NCBI GenBank assembly: GCA_944321125.1
Contig: CALUKD010000001.1
Coordinates: forward strand, 62,001-126,000
Reading direction: 5' to 3'
Length of the DNA stretch: 64,000 bases
Source: Candidatus Butyricimonas faecavium
GTDB lineage: Bacteria; Bacteroidota; Bacteroidia; Bacteroidales; Marinifilaceae
The notes under the pieces were generated by a model. It saw nothing but the letters and a program-made list of their open reading frames with translations. It did not search any database and was not told the origin of the DNA. This document shows positions 44,827 through 53,751 of this stretch, piece by piece (positions within the stretch are counted from its first letter, which is position 1; each line of letters begins with the position of its first letter). The translations under genes were made by a program, and so were the position numbers.

Positions 44827-45999
44827 ATGATTCAACGGATAACACGTGTTTTGTCGTTATGTTTTCTATTGTTTATCCCGTTTCATGACATTATGGCGGA
44901 GAATCTCGTAACGAGAGATTCGTTGAACAATACTACCGATACATTAAAAAACGGTTTTTTTCACCGTTTTTATCGTTATTTCCAACAATCCAATAAAGTG
45001 AAAGAAGAAAAGAAGTTTGACTTCTCTATCATCGGGGGGCCACATTTCTCAAGTGATACAAAACTAGGTATCGGCCTAGTTGCTTCCGGTCTATATCGTA
45101 TTGACCGCAACGATAAGTCTATTTCTCCATCAAATATTTCTCTTTACGGAGATATCACAACCACAGGATTTTATCTTTTAGGCATCCGGGGAAACACCAT
45201 TTTCCCCAAAGATCGGTTCCGAGCAAACATTAACATGTATTTTTTCTCATTCCCCAGCCAATATTGGGGTATCGGTTATGACAACGCGAAAGACGAGGAC
45301 CACAGTACGGATTACAAAAGACTTGAACAACAAATAAAAGTGGAGTTTCTGTATAGGCTCGCCAAAAACTTGTACGCCGGAGCGAATCTCATGTTCCGAA
45401 ATGTTTCCGTGAAAGATTTTGATGACATTTCATTTCTTAACGGGGAGAAAAAAGATGTTGCCTCATTCGGTCCGGGTTTGGTGATTTCCTACGATTCGAG
45501 AGATTTCATTCCTAACCCGTCAAAAGGTTTTTTCGCCCAATTTGAGCAACAATTTTTTCCTGAATTTTTAGGAAATGACAATGATTTTAAACGCACAAGC
45601 ATAGATTTCAGATATTACCAAAAAATGTGGAAAGGAGCCATCTTGGCCTCCCAAATCCAAGGAATATTCAATTACGGAAATACCCCGTGGAGTATGGTCG
45701 CCCTCATGGGAGGTTCATATAGCATGAGAGGATACTACGAGGGACGCTATCGGGATAATGACTTGATTCAATTTCAAGTGGAATACCGCCAAAAAATATA
45801 TAACCGACACGGTATCGTGGTATGGGGAGGTGCGGGAAACGTGTTTCCGGATATGGACAAATTTAAATGGGACCAAACCCTGCCCACATACGGGATAGGT
45901 TATCGTTGGGAATTTAAAAACAGAGTAAACGTAAGATTAGATTATGGATTCGGTAAAGGTGTCAGCGCATTCTACTTCGGTATTAACGAAGCTTTCTAA
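44827..45999 (+). CDS. BamA/TamA (D15) family outer-membrane beta-barrel protein
   Basis: 390 residues with a signal peptide (LCFLLFIPFHDIMA) and a barrel of the bacterial surface antigen type: FDFSIIGGPHFSSDTKLGIG, GLVISYDSRDFIPNPSKGFF (the characteristic D15 turn), MGGSYSMRGYYEGRYRD, and a C-terminal strand ending YFGINEAF. There are no POTRA domains, so it is a short patatin-/surface-antigen-like barrel rather than BamA itself. Its last 56 bp overlap the next gene, suggesting co-expression. Role unknown. Confidence 0.82.
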   Translation: MIQRITRVLSLCFLLFIPFHDIMAENLVTRDSLNNTTDTLKNGFFHRFYRYFQQSNKVKEEKKFDFSIIGGPHFSSDTKLGIGLVASGLYRIDRNDKSISPSNISLYGDITTTGFYLLGIRGNTIFPKDRFRANINMYFFSFPSQYWGIGYDNAKDEDHSTDYKRLEQQIKVEFLYRLAKNLYAGANLMFRNVSVKDFDDISFLNGEKKDVASFGPGLVISYDSRDFIPNPSKGFFAQFEQQFFPEFLGNDNDFKRTSIDFRYYQKMWKGAILASQIQGIFNYGNTPWSMVALMGGSYSMRGYYEGRYRDNDLIQFQVEYRQKIYNRHGIVVWGGAGNVFPDMDKFKWDQTLPTYGIGYRWEFKNRVNVRLDYGFGKGVSAFYFGINEAF

Positions 46000-47701
46000 A
46001 GGGATTGTGAATTTCGTGAAAAAGCCAAAACTACTATTCTGGCTCTTTATTGCATTAAATTTAGTCCCGAACTTTTGTTTATTGTTCACAGAACCTCTTT
46101 CCGGATTAGGCAAGTTTATCCTAATTTTAGTACCGCTAAGCATCTACATGATTGTCTTTTCCCTATTCAGGCGAGCAGGTATCATGCAATTAATACTTAT
46201 CCCAGTACTTATTCTACACGCCTTTCAGCTTGTACTATTCTATCTTTTCGGAGAGTCAGTGATCGCTGTCGATATGTTCTTAAACCTACCGACCACGAAC
46301 GCTTCCGAAGCAGGAGAGTTACTGGGAAACATATGGCCTTCCATCATTATCGTATGCGTTTTGTATATTCCAGTTATCGTACTGGCATCCATCGCCGTAC
46401 ACCATAAAGTAAGACGTAGCGCTGTATTCCGTAAACACATGATTACATGGGGTGTCATCTTCTTTATTATCGGTTCCGGACTTGTTGCCTTTGAAAAACA
46501 CAGGGACAATTCTTACGAAGTAAAAACAGATATATACCCGGCAAACGTGATGTATAATTTATATTATGCCTGCGTGAAATGGAACCGCAGTATGAATTAC
46601 CCGATTACTTCCAAGGATTTCACGTACGAAGCCTTCAGAGACTCTGCTCACCAACGTCGGGAGATATACGTGTTGGTTATCGGAGAAGCCGGAAGAGCTG
46701 AAAATTGGAATCTATGGGGGTATCACCGAGAAACCAATCCGTTGTTGAAGACAGAAGAAAACCTAGTATTATATAAAGATGCCCTGACCCAATCCAATAC
46801 CACGCACAAAAGCGTACCCCTTATTTTATCTGCCGCTGATGCATGTCACTACGAGTATCTGTACACGCATAAAAGTATTGTGACGGCATTCAAAGAGGCC
46901 GGATTTAAAACCATATTCCTGTCGAACCAAACTCCCAACCGGTCGTTCACAGACTATTTCGCTGAAGAAGCAGATATTCATGTAAACGTGCGTCCACAGG
47001 CCGAGGGAGGATTGATCACGGTCAACAAATTTGACGGGGAAATGCTCCCCCTATTACAACAATACGTGGATTCATTGCAAGATAACCTCTTTATCGTATT
47101 CCACTCCTATGGCTCGCATTTTAACTATAAAGAACGTTATCCGGAAGAATTTGCCAAGTTCCAACCAGCAAATGCCACGGAAGTAGAGTACAAAAACAAA
47201 GATCAACTGATCAATGCTTATGATAACAGTATTTTGTACACGGATTATTTCCTGCATAGCCTCATCGGGATATTAAAGAATTCGGGGGCTGATGCCACCA
47301 TGATTTACTCTCCCGACCACGGGGAAGATCTGTTGGATGACGATCGGAGGAGATTCTTACACGCCTCTCCAATCCCAACCTACTACCAAATACATATTCC
47401 ATTCTTGATGTGGTTCTCAGATAATTACATTGAGGCAAGGCCAGAGAAATATGAGGTCGCCCGTTATAACAGTAACGCCCCAATTTCATCAAATGCTTCT
47501 ATCTTCCATACCCTGTTGGAGATGGCGGAAATCAATACACCGTATTTTGATGCCTCCTATTCACTTGTCAACCCGGAATTCGTCAGAAGACCGCGTATGT
47601 ACCTAGGCGACCACGATCAACCCGTGAACTACTACGAGGTCGGCCTAAAGAAACAAGACAAGGAGATGATTCTCAAGAGAGGGATGGATCATTCGATTTA
47701 A
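45944..47701 (+). CDS. phosphoethanolamine transferase-like membrane sulfatase (EptA/LptA-type)
   Basis: 585 residues: about five N-terminal helices, then a periplasmic alkaline-phosphatase-superfamily domain. LVIGEAGRAENWNLWGYHR holds the metal-binding Glu, NTTHKSVPLIL the nucleophile Thr, and YSPDHGEDLLDD the Asp-His metal site. It should transfer phosphoethanolamine to lipid A or a glycan. ATG 45944 makes a 56-bp overlap with the barrel gene; a GTG at about 46006 after AAAGGG is an alternative start that avoids it. Confidence 0.88.
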   Translation: MDSVKVSAHSTSVLTKLSKGIVNFVKKPKLLFWLFIALNLVPNFCLLFTEPLSGLGKFILILVPLSIYMIVFSLFRRAGIMQLILIPVLILHAFQLVLFYLFGESVIAVDMFLNLPTTNASEAGELLGNIWPSIIIVCVLYIPVIVLASIAVHHKVRRSAVFRKHMITWGVIFFIIGSGLVAFEKHRDNSYEVKTDIYPANVMYNLYYACVKWNRSMNYPITSKDFTYEAFRDSAHQRREIYVLVIGEAGRAENWNLWGYHRETNPLLKTEENLVLYKDALTQSNTTHKSVPLILSAADACHYEYLYTHKSIVTAFKEAGFKTIFLSNQTPNRSFTDYFAEEADIHVNVRPQAEGGLITVNKFDGEMLPLLQQYVDSLQDNLFIVFHSYGSHFNYKERYPEEFAKFQPANATEVEYKNKDQLINAYDNSILYTDYFLHSLIGILKNSGADATMIYSPDHGEDLLDDDRRRFLHASPIPTYYQIHIPFLMWFSDNYIEARPEKYEVARYNSNAPISSNASIFHTLLEMAEINTPYFDASYSLVNPEFVRRPRMYLGDHDQPVNYYEVGLKKQDKEMILKRGMDHSI

Positions 47702-47780
47702 TGATTTTAAATTTCAATCACACCCGTTTTTGTTGAAGATTTAACATCCCACATACTTGTTGAAAAAATAACAAATCTCT

Positions 47781-47812
47781 ATTGCTCAAGCAAGGCTTAT
47801 TCACTACTTTTG
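47781..47812 (+). promoter_or_regulatory. promoter of asd
   Basis: ATTG (47781-47784), 20-base spacer, TACTTTTG (47805-47812), a full match to the Bacteroidota consensus. The leader is about 65 nt. Confidence 0.6.
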
Positions 47813-47885
47813 AAGCGTTAATATAACCTAACTCATAAAAAGATACCAAGAAAAGGTATCTGATCATTAAATCAAATTACACACA

Positions 47886-48875
47886 ATGAAAGTAGCAGTA
47901 GTAGGAGCAACAGGATTAGTCGGAAGAAAAATGTTGCAGGTTTTGGAAGAAAGAAACTTCCCGGTAACAGAGTTAATACCGGTAGCCAGCGAGCGTTCGG
48001 TAGGTAAAGAAATCTCCTTCAAGGGGAAAAACTACAAAGTCATGGGTATGCGGGACGCAATCAACATGAAACCTCAACTTGCTATTTTCTCTGCCGGAGG
48101 AGACACCTCACTGGAATGGGCCCCTCAATTCGCCACAGCCGGTATCACCGTAGTAGACAACTCGTCCGCTTGGCGAATGGACCCGACCAAAAAATTGGTG
48201 ATCCCCGAAATCAATGCAAATGTATTAACCAAAGAAGACAAAATTATCGCTAACCCAAACTGTTCCACCATACAGTTACTGATAGCCTTAGCTCCCCTTC
48301 ATAAAAAATACGGGATCAAACGGGTTGTTGTATCCACCTATCAATCCGTGACCGGAAGCGGGCTAAAAGGTATTAACCAGCTTGAAGGCGAACGGGAAGG
48401 TCGGGAAGTAAAAAAAGCGTATGCCCACCAGATTGACCGGAATTGCCTGCCCCATTGCGATTCTTTCACCGACAACGGGTACACAAAAGAAGAAATGAAG
48501 CTGGTTAACGAAACATGCAAAATATTAGGAGATGACACGATAAAAGTAACCGCCACAGCCGTACGGGTCCCCGTCATGGGCGGACACTCCGAAAGTGTAA
48601 ACATCGAACTCAAACAGGACTACGACCTAAACGAACTCCGGGAACTTTTAGCCCACTCGGAAGGCATTATCGTACAAGACGATCCTGCCCAGAATCTCTA
48701 CCCGATGGCTATCACTGCAAATGAGAAAGACGAGGTTTTCGTGGGTCGCATTCGTCGGGATTTCTCCCAACCCAACAGCCTTAACCTATGGGTTGTTTCC
48801 GACAACCTACGCAAAGGTGCCGCCACGAATGCCATACAAATTGCAGAATATCTGTACAAATACAACTTATTATAA
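47886..48875 (+). CDS. asd: aspartate-semialdehyde dehydrogenase
   Basis: Reduces aspartyl phosphate to the semialdehyde for lysine/diaminopimelate, threonine and methionine synthesis. The 329-residue protein has the NADP-binding VVGATGLVGRKMLQ at the N-terminus, active-site Cys in IANPNCSTIQ and the conserved VPVMGGHSESV with a catalytic His. Monocistronic with its own promoter; convergent with the phosphopantetheinyl transferase gene, 14 bp apart. Confidence 0.96.
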   Translation: MKVAVVGATGLVGRKMLQVLEERNFPVTELIPVASERSVGKEISFKGKNYKVMGMRDAINMKPQLAIFSAGGDTSLEWAPQFATAGITVVDNSSAWRMDPTKKLVIPEINANVLTKEDKIIANPNCSTIQLLIALAPLHKKYGIKRVVVSTYQSVTGSGLKGINQLEGEREGREVKKAYAHQIDRNCLPHCDSFTDNGYTKEEMKLVNETCKILGDDTIKVTATAVRVPVMGGHSESVNIELKQDYDLNELRELLAHSEGIIVQDDPAQNLYPMAITANEKDEVFVGRIRRDFSQPNSLNLWVVSDNLRKGAATNAIQIAEYLYKYNLL

Positions 48876-48889
48876 GAAACAAGCAGAGA

Positions 48890-49573
48890 TCATCCTACTC
48901 GGGTGATCTCTTCTAAAATAATTTTTCGAATTTTCGGTAGTTCATTGTATTCACTACAAACATAACAGGCATAACCGGGATCAATCGGACAGGCTTTCAC
49001 GTATAAAGGCAATTTATTCATGCCTTCATACAAATAAACATTCTCTCCGGTAAACTTTACGATAAAACTATTTAACGACCGAGTCAATCCGGTCCCGATA
49101 TATTTCAAAAAACATTCCTTCACAGACCAATAATTAAAAAATAATTGATCTTGTGTATCCCCTTCCAATATTTTCAATTGAGCCATCTCTTCTCCGTGAA
49201 AAAAACGTCCCGCCACTTCCATTCGAGCTTTTGCTCGCTTTTCAATATCAATTCCGATCTCCCGATCAGACACGGAACAAACAACGTAATCACCCGAATG
49301 CGAAATATTAAAAAATACATTTTCCCTTCCCTCTATAAAAGGTTTTCCCTTCTCTCCCCGAACAATCCGATAGTCTTCTGGAGGCAAATGCCAATACATC
49401 TTCAAGGCAAAACGGACTAACGCCTCTCCCAACAATCTGCGAAGAGCAACTTCCTTGTTTCTATACCCAAGGGCTTCTGCATAACATTCTTTAGACACAA
49501 CAGATTGTAATCTAGCAAATATCGTATTCCGGTTACTCTCCACTGGAATTTGAATAAATAATACTTCTATCAT
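48890..49573 (-). CDS. 4'-phosphopantetheinyl transferase (Sfp/AcpT superfamily)
   Basis: Transfers phosphopantetheine from CoA to a carrier-protein serine. The 227-residue two-fold pseudo-repeat has FFNISHSGDYVVCSV, the Mg-binding GIDIEKRAKA and WSVKECFLKYIGTGL. This Sfp-type length differs from AcpS (about 120). The DltC-like carrier at 19424 is a possible client, together with fatty-acid or polyketide carriers elsewhere. Single gene. Confidence 0.9.
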   Translation of the reverse strand: MIEVLFIQIPVESNRNTIFARLQSVVSKECYAEALGYRNKEVALRRLLGEALVRFALKMYWHLPPEDYRIVRGEKGKPFIEGRENVFFNISHSGDYVVCSVSDREIGIDIEKRAKARMEVAGRFFHGEEMAQLKILEGDTQDQLFFNYWSVKECFLKYIGTGLTRSLNSFIVKFTGENVYLYEGMNKLPLYVKACPIDPGYACYVCSEYNELPKIRKIILEEITRVG

Positions 49574-49720
49574 GACACAAAGGTAAAAAAGTTAGAAACA
49601 ATTAATTTCTTTCTTAATACAAATAATCCAGAAAACCTAATAAACATGGGCACCTTAACGTTATTTTAAAATTATCACCTAAAAATTTTAAGAAAATATT
49701 CACATTTCTCTATAAAAAAC

Positions 49721-49751
49721 TTGTTTATATCATTTTTATCTCTTATTTTTG
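49721..49751 (+). promoter_or_regulatory. promoter of the first tonB gene
   Basis: TTG (49721-49723), 20-base spacer, TATTTTTG (49744-49751). Leader about 35-40 nt. Confidence 0.5.
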
Positions 49752-49795
49752 AAACATCAAATTAACGTTTAAATAACATTTATAAGGTAAATGTC

Positions 49796-50494
49796 ATGGA
49801 AGTAAAGAAAACATCCCGTTCCAATCTTGAGAACAAGCGATTCATTTTTCGCGAGATTGGTTTCATTGTAGCTTTGGCTATGGTGTTTTTTGCCTTTGAG
49901 ACAAAATATTACCAAGAAGAAACCAAAGAAATCACTTTCCCTGTAGAGACGAGTGATATAGAAGAAGTTCTCCCGGTTTTTATTCCTCAAAAAGCTTCCC
50001 AACCGCTTCCTAAAGTTTCTGTAAAACCATTGGATTTCATTGAAGTCATCGAGAACGAGATAGATCTTGAAAGTGAAATGGACGTTATTGATGATAACGA
50101 GAATGCAAAAGGCTCTTTGACAGGCAAAGCTACCGATTGGCAAAACGGATATGATAATATGGGAGAAACGGGAGAAGGAGATGGGGATATACCGTTTATT
50201 GCAGTTGAAAAAATGCCTCGTTTTAACGGAGATTTAAATAAGTGGCTTCAGAAAAACTTAAAATACCCGCCAAGATGTGCAGAAATGGGCATCGGAGGAA
50301 AAGTATTTGTTGAATTCGTGGTAGAAAAAGATGGCAGCATCAGTTCCATTAACATTGTACGTTCTGCTGATCCGGATTTATCACAGGAAGCCATTCGAGT
50401 TGTAAAAGCTATGCCCAAATGGATACCGGGAATGCAACGGGATAAAGCCGTAAGAGTTCGGTTTACAATTCCGATTACTTTTCAATTAAGATAA
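49796..50494 (+). CDS. TonB-family energy transducer, copy 1
   Basis: 232 residues. One N-terminal membrane helix (IGFIVALAMVFFAF, about 22-36), a periplasmic linker and a TonB C-terminal domain (VEKMPRFNGDLNKWLQKNLKYP through AMPKWIPGMQRDKAVRVRF). Unlike copies 2 and 3 the linker lacks a run of prolines and the domain carries FNGDLNKW where the others have FPGGxVQKW. It energises outer-membrane receptors of the SusC/BtuB kind. Own promoter and terminator. Confidence 0.9.
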   Translation: MEVKKTSRSNLENKRFIFREIGFIVALAMVFFAFETKYYQEETKEITFPVETSDIEEVLPVFIPQKASQPLPKVSVKPLDFIEVIENEIDLESEMDVIDDNENAKGSLTGKATDWQNGYDNMGETGEGDGDIPFIAVEKMPRFNGDLNKWLQKNLKYPPRCAEMGIGGKVFVEFVVEKDGSISSINIVRSADPDLSQEAIRVVKAMPKWIPGMQRDKAVRVRFTIPITFQLR

Positions 50495-50532
50495 GAAACA
50501 TACAGTGATTTACATACAATACGAACATCCCG

Positions 50533-50564
50533 AAAAAGGACAGCCTGCAAAGGTTGTCCTTTTT
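50533..50564 (+). terminator. terminator after tonB copy 1
   Basis: AAAAAGGACAGCC (50533-50545) pairs with GGTTGTCCTTTTT (50552-50564), 13 bp with one wobble, running into T-rich sequence. Confidence 0.8.
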
Positions 50565-50780
50565 TACTTTCCCCTCGAAAAAAACATCCTTAAGGTAAAA
50601 TAGATATTACTCTAAAAAAACAATAATCAAAACCTTTAAGAAGATTTTAATGAAGTTTAGTGATCATTTTAACATTTTCTTCAAAAAAAAAGGGAGAAAT
50701 ATTGTGGTTTATTATGAATTTGACTATTTTTACCCACGCAAATTATGAGAAAAACAAAACTATAATATTAAACTAATAAC

Positions 50781-51473
50781 ATGGAAGTAAAAAAATCACC
50801 TAAAGCAGATCTTGAAGGGAAAAAGACCATTTTCCTTGAGATCGGTTTTGTTATTGCTCTAGGGATTCTACTAAGTGCTTTCAACTGGAAGACCAACACG
50901 AAAGTAGAAGAAGGGTTTGTTATTACCCAAGAAGAGCAGGTTGAGGAGGAAATTATTCCTATTACTCAACAAATGATGAAGCCACCACCACCACCTCCTC
51001 CAGCCCCCAAATTGACGGACTTGATTGAGATCGTGGAAGATGAATTAAGCATTGACGAGGAACTTGAAATCGAGGATGTTGAAGCTGACGTTGAGAACAA
51101 GAATAATTATAACTTCGATTACGACGGAGACAGTTGGGGTGAAGAAGAGAGCGACGGAGAAGCTGATATTTTCCAAGTAGTAGAAGATATGCCGCAGTTC
51201 CCCGGAGGTAGTGTACAAAAATGGATCGCGAAGAATGTAAAATACCCGATGATTGCACAAGAGAATAACATTCAGGGTAAAGTTTTCGTACAATTCGTGA
51301 TCGAAAAAGACGGTAGTGTTAGCGATGTGAAAGTTGCTAGATCCGTTGACCCATCTTTGGATAAAGAGGCCATTCGCGTGGTAAAAGCCATGCCGAAATG
51401 GAAACCTGGAAAACAGAGAGGTAAACCGGTTCGAGTATCTTACACTGTACCTATCAACTTCCAGTTACAGTAA
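50781..51473 (+). CDS. TonB-family energy transducer, copy 2
   Basis: 230 residues. Membrane helix at about 21-36 (IGFVIALGILLSAF), a PPPPPPPAP run at about 71-79, an acidic linker (DELSIDEELEIEDVEADVE) and a TonB C-terminal domain with QFPGGSVQKWIAKNVKYP and FVIEKDGSVSDVKVARSVDP. Closest relative in the window is copy 3, with which it shares most of its C-terminal domain. The 286 bp upstream show no fully convincing promoter. It is probably one of several interchangeable TonBs. Confidence 0.92.
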   Translation: MEVKKSPKADLEGKKTIFLEIGFVIALGILLSAFNWKTNTKVEEGFVITQEEQVEEEIIPITQQMMKPPPPPPPAPKLTDLIEIVEDELSIDEELEIEDVEADVENKNNYNFDYDGDSWGEEESDGEADIFQVVEDMPQFPGGSVQKWIAKNVKYPMIAQENNIQGKVFVQFVIEKDGSVSDVKVARSVDPSLDKEAIRVVKAMPKWKPGKQRGKPVRVSYTVPINFQLQ

Positions 51474-51494
51474 AAAGACATGTTAAATTATAAC

Positions 51495-51523
51495 AAGGGG
51501 CTGTCGATCATCGTCAGTCCCTT
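51495..51523 (+). terminator. hairpin between tonB copy 2 and hflX
   Basis: AAGGGGCTG (51495-51503) pairs with CAGTCCCTT (51515-51523), 9 bp with one wobble, followed by CTTTTCC. It ends only 13 bp before the hflX ATG, so hflX may depend on read-through or on a promoter inside tonB. Confidence 0.6.
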
Positions 51524-51535
51524 CTTTTCCTATTT

Positions 51536-52768
51536 ATGAGCGAATATTTTTACACGAAAAAAGAAGCAGAAAAAGCCATTCTTGTAGGCGTAGCGCTACA
51601 ATCAGAAAACATCAGCTACGACATGATGTGTGAATACTTGGACGAACTTGCATTCCTAGCAGAAACTGCAGGAGCGGAAACCGTGAAAATATTCACACAA
51701 AACTTAGATAAACCGGTAACGGCTACCTTTATCGGTAAAGGAAAATTAGAAGAAATCAAAACATACGTCGAAGATAACGATATTGATTTGATCATTTTTG
51801 ATGATGAACTAAGTCCGACACAAATCAGAAATCTAGAAAGAGAACTAAAAGGAAGAAAAGTTCTTGACCGCACCAATCTTATTCTAGATATTTTCGCCAA
51901 AAGAGCCCGTACGGCAGAAGCAAAAGCTCAAGTTGAACTGGCACAATATCAATACCTACTTCCTCGCCTGACGGGTATGTGGACCCACTTGGAAAGACAA
52001 AAAGGAGGTATCGGACTTCGCGGTCCGGGAGAAAGTGAAATCGAAACCGACAGACGTATCATCCGGGACAAAATTACCCGCTTGAAAGAGCAGTTAGCCA
52101 AGATTGACAAACAAATGATCACTCAACGGAAAAACCGTGGAAAACTCGTACGAGTAGCCTTGGTGGGCTACACGAACGTGGGCAAATCCACGCTCATGAA
52201 TCTTCTGAGCAAATCGGAAGTATTCGCAGAGAACAAACTTTTCGCAACATTGGACACCACGGTACGCAAAATTGCCATTAAGAATGTACCGCTATTACTG
52301 GCAGACACGGTCGGTTTTATCCGTAAACTTCCCCACCACTTAGTAGAATCATTCAAATCTACATTGGATGAAGTGAGAGAAGCAGATGTCATTTTGCATG
52401 TAGTGGATATTTCCCACCCTCAGTTCGAGGATCAAATCCGGGTCGTGAACGAAACTCTGAGCGAGTTAATGAATAATTCCAAACCTACGATTACTGTATT
52501 TAATAAAATAGACGCCTTCACGTACACGAAAAAGGAAGAAGACGACCTCACTCCCATCGAACGGAAAAACTATAGCTTAGAAGACTTAAAACAAATGTGG
52601 ATGTCTAAACAGGAAGGAGAAACCGTGTACATTTCGGCTAAATCCAAAGAAAATATCGAAGAATTAAAAGAAAAGATATACAATATCGCCAAAGACATTC
52701 ATTCGGCACGTTTCCCGTTCAACGATTTCTTATACCAGGATTACGAGGTAGACGAAGAAACAAAGTAA
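51536..52768 (+). CDS. hflX: ribosome-associated GTPase HflX
   Basis: 410 residues. N-terminal HflX domain (ATFIGKGKLEEIKTYV, DDELSPTQIRNLE, DRTNLILDIFAKRA), a helical linker with GPGESEIETDRR, then the GTPase domain: G1 GYTNVGKST, G3 DTVGFIRKLPHHLVESF, G4 FNKID. Splits stalled or heat-damaged ribosomes in other bacteria. It lies between two tonB copies, an arrangement without obvious functional meaning. Confidence 0.95.
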   Translation: MSEYFYTKKEAEKAILVGVALQSENISYDMMCEYLDELAFLAETAGAETVKIFTQNLDKPVTATFIGKGKLEEIKTYVEDNDIDLIIFDDELSPTQIRNLERELKGRKVLDRTNLILDIFAKRARTAEAKAQVELAQYQYLLPRLTGMWTHLERQKGGIGLRGPGESEIETDRRIIRDKITRLKEQLAKIDKQMITQRKNRGKLVRVALVGYTNVGKSTLMNLLSKSEVFAENKLFATLDTTVRKIAIKNVPLLLADTVGFIRKLPHHLVESFKSTLDEVREADVILHVVDISHPQFEDQIRVVNETLSELMNNSKPTITVFNKIDAFTYTKKEEDDLTPIERKNYSLEDLKQMWMSKQEGETVYISAKSKENIEELKEKIYNIAKDIHSARFPFNDFLYQDYEVDEETK

Positions 52769-52815
52769 AGCCCTATCAAGACAAAGAAATAGGAAAAATA
52801 GAGCTTTTTCCTTTC

Positions 52816-52846
52816 AGGAGCGGCATTCGAATGTCGCTCCTTTTTT
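52816..52846 (+). terminator. terminator after hflX
   Basis: AGGAGCGGCAT (52816-52826) pairs with ATGTCGCTCCT (52831-52841), 11 bp with one wobble, loop TCGA, then TTTTTT. Confidence 0.85.
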
Positions 52847-52976
52847 ATATTGAAAATCATATATATATAATCAAACATCTTTCAATTATTTTCAAACAAA
52901 ACCATTCGTTTATTTTGATTTCTGGCTATTTTTTTGTATATTAGAGGTATAAGCTTAACCATCATAAATAACCATT

Positions 52977-53687
52977 ATGGAAGTAAAGAAATCATCAAAG
53001 GCAAACCTCGAAAACAAAAAAGGAATCTTCTTCGAGATCGGACTAATCACAGCATTAGCCTGCATATTCCTTGCTTTCGAGTGGAAAGTCGACGTGAAGA
53101 TGGAAGAAGGCTTCATAGTAATAAACATGGAAGAACAATTGGATGAAGAGATCATACCTATCACCCAACGAATGCAACAAGCTCTTCCACCACCACCTCC
53201 CGCACCCCGGTTAACCGACCTAATAGAGATCGTAGATGAAGAAATAAATTTGGATGACAACTTGGATATCATAGACGCAGAAGCCAACGTTGCGAACCAC
53301 GGTGTTTACGATTTTAGCGGCACGGGTAACGGGTACGAAGGTGAATACGGATATGGAGATGAATACTCTGGAGAATCCGAAGTATTTGCAGTTGTTGAAG
53401 AGATGCCCAAATTTCCAGGTGGCAATGTACAGAAATGGATTTCCAAGCACATCAGATACCCGATGATCGCTCAGGAAAACAACATCCAAGGGAAAGTTTT
53501 TATACAATTCGTCATCGAGAAAGACGGTAGCGTTTCAAACGTAAAAGTTACCAGATCCGTTGATCCTTCCCTAGATAAGGAAGCCATTCGTGTCATTCAA
53601 TCCATGCCGAAATGGATTCCCGGAAAGCAAAGACAAAAACCGGTGAGAGTGTCTTTCACGGTTCCTATTAATTTTCAATTACAATAA
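52977..53687 (+). CDS. TonB-family energy transducer, copy 3
   Basis: 236 residues. Helix at about 21-36 (IGLITALACIFLAFEW), a PPPPPPAPRLTDLIEIVDEE segment like copy 2, a Gly/Tyr-rich acidic linker (GYEGEYGYGDEYSGE) and a TonB C-terminal domain with KFPGGNVQKWISKHIRYP. It shares with copy 2 the MEVKKSxKAxLExKK start and most of the C-terminal domain. Divergence is concentrated in the periplasmic linker. Confidence 0.92.
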   Translation: MEVKKSSKANLENKKGIFFEIGLITALACIFLAFEWKVDVKMEEGFIVINMEEQLDEEIIPITQRMQQALPPPPPAPRLTDLIEIVDEEINLDDNLDIIDAEANVANHGVYDFSGTGNGYEGEYGYGDEYSGESEVFAVVEEMPKFPGGNVQKWISKHIRYPMIAQENNIQGKVFIQFVIEKDGSVSNVKVTRSVDPSLDKEAIRVIQSMPKWIPGKQRQKPVRVSFTVPINFQLQ

Positions 53688-53710
53688 AAGGTGTGCTTTC
53701 GCACACCTTT
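53687..53710. terminator. bidirectional terminator between tonB copy 3 and tyrS
   Basis: AAAGGTGTGC (53687-53696) pairs with GCACACCTTT (53701-53710), loop TTTC. The arms supply U-runs in both directions for the convergent genes. Confidence 0.75.
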
Positions 53711-53751
53711 ATTCATAAAGTTTACAAGGTTTATAAACCTTACAAACCGAT

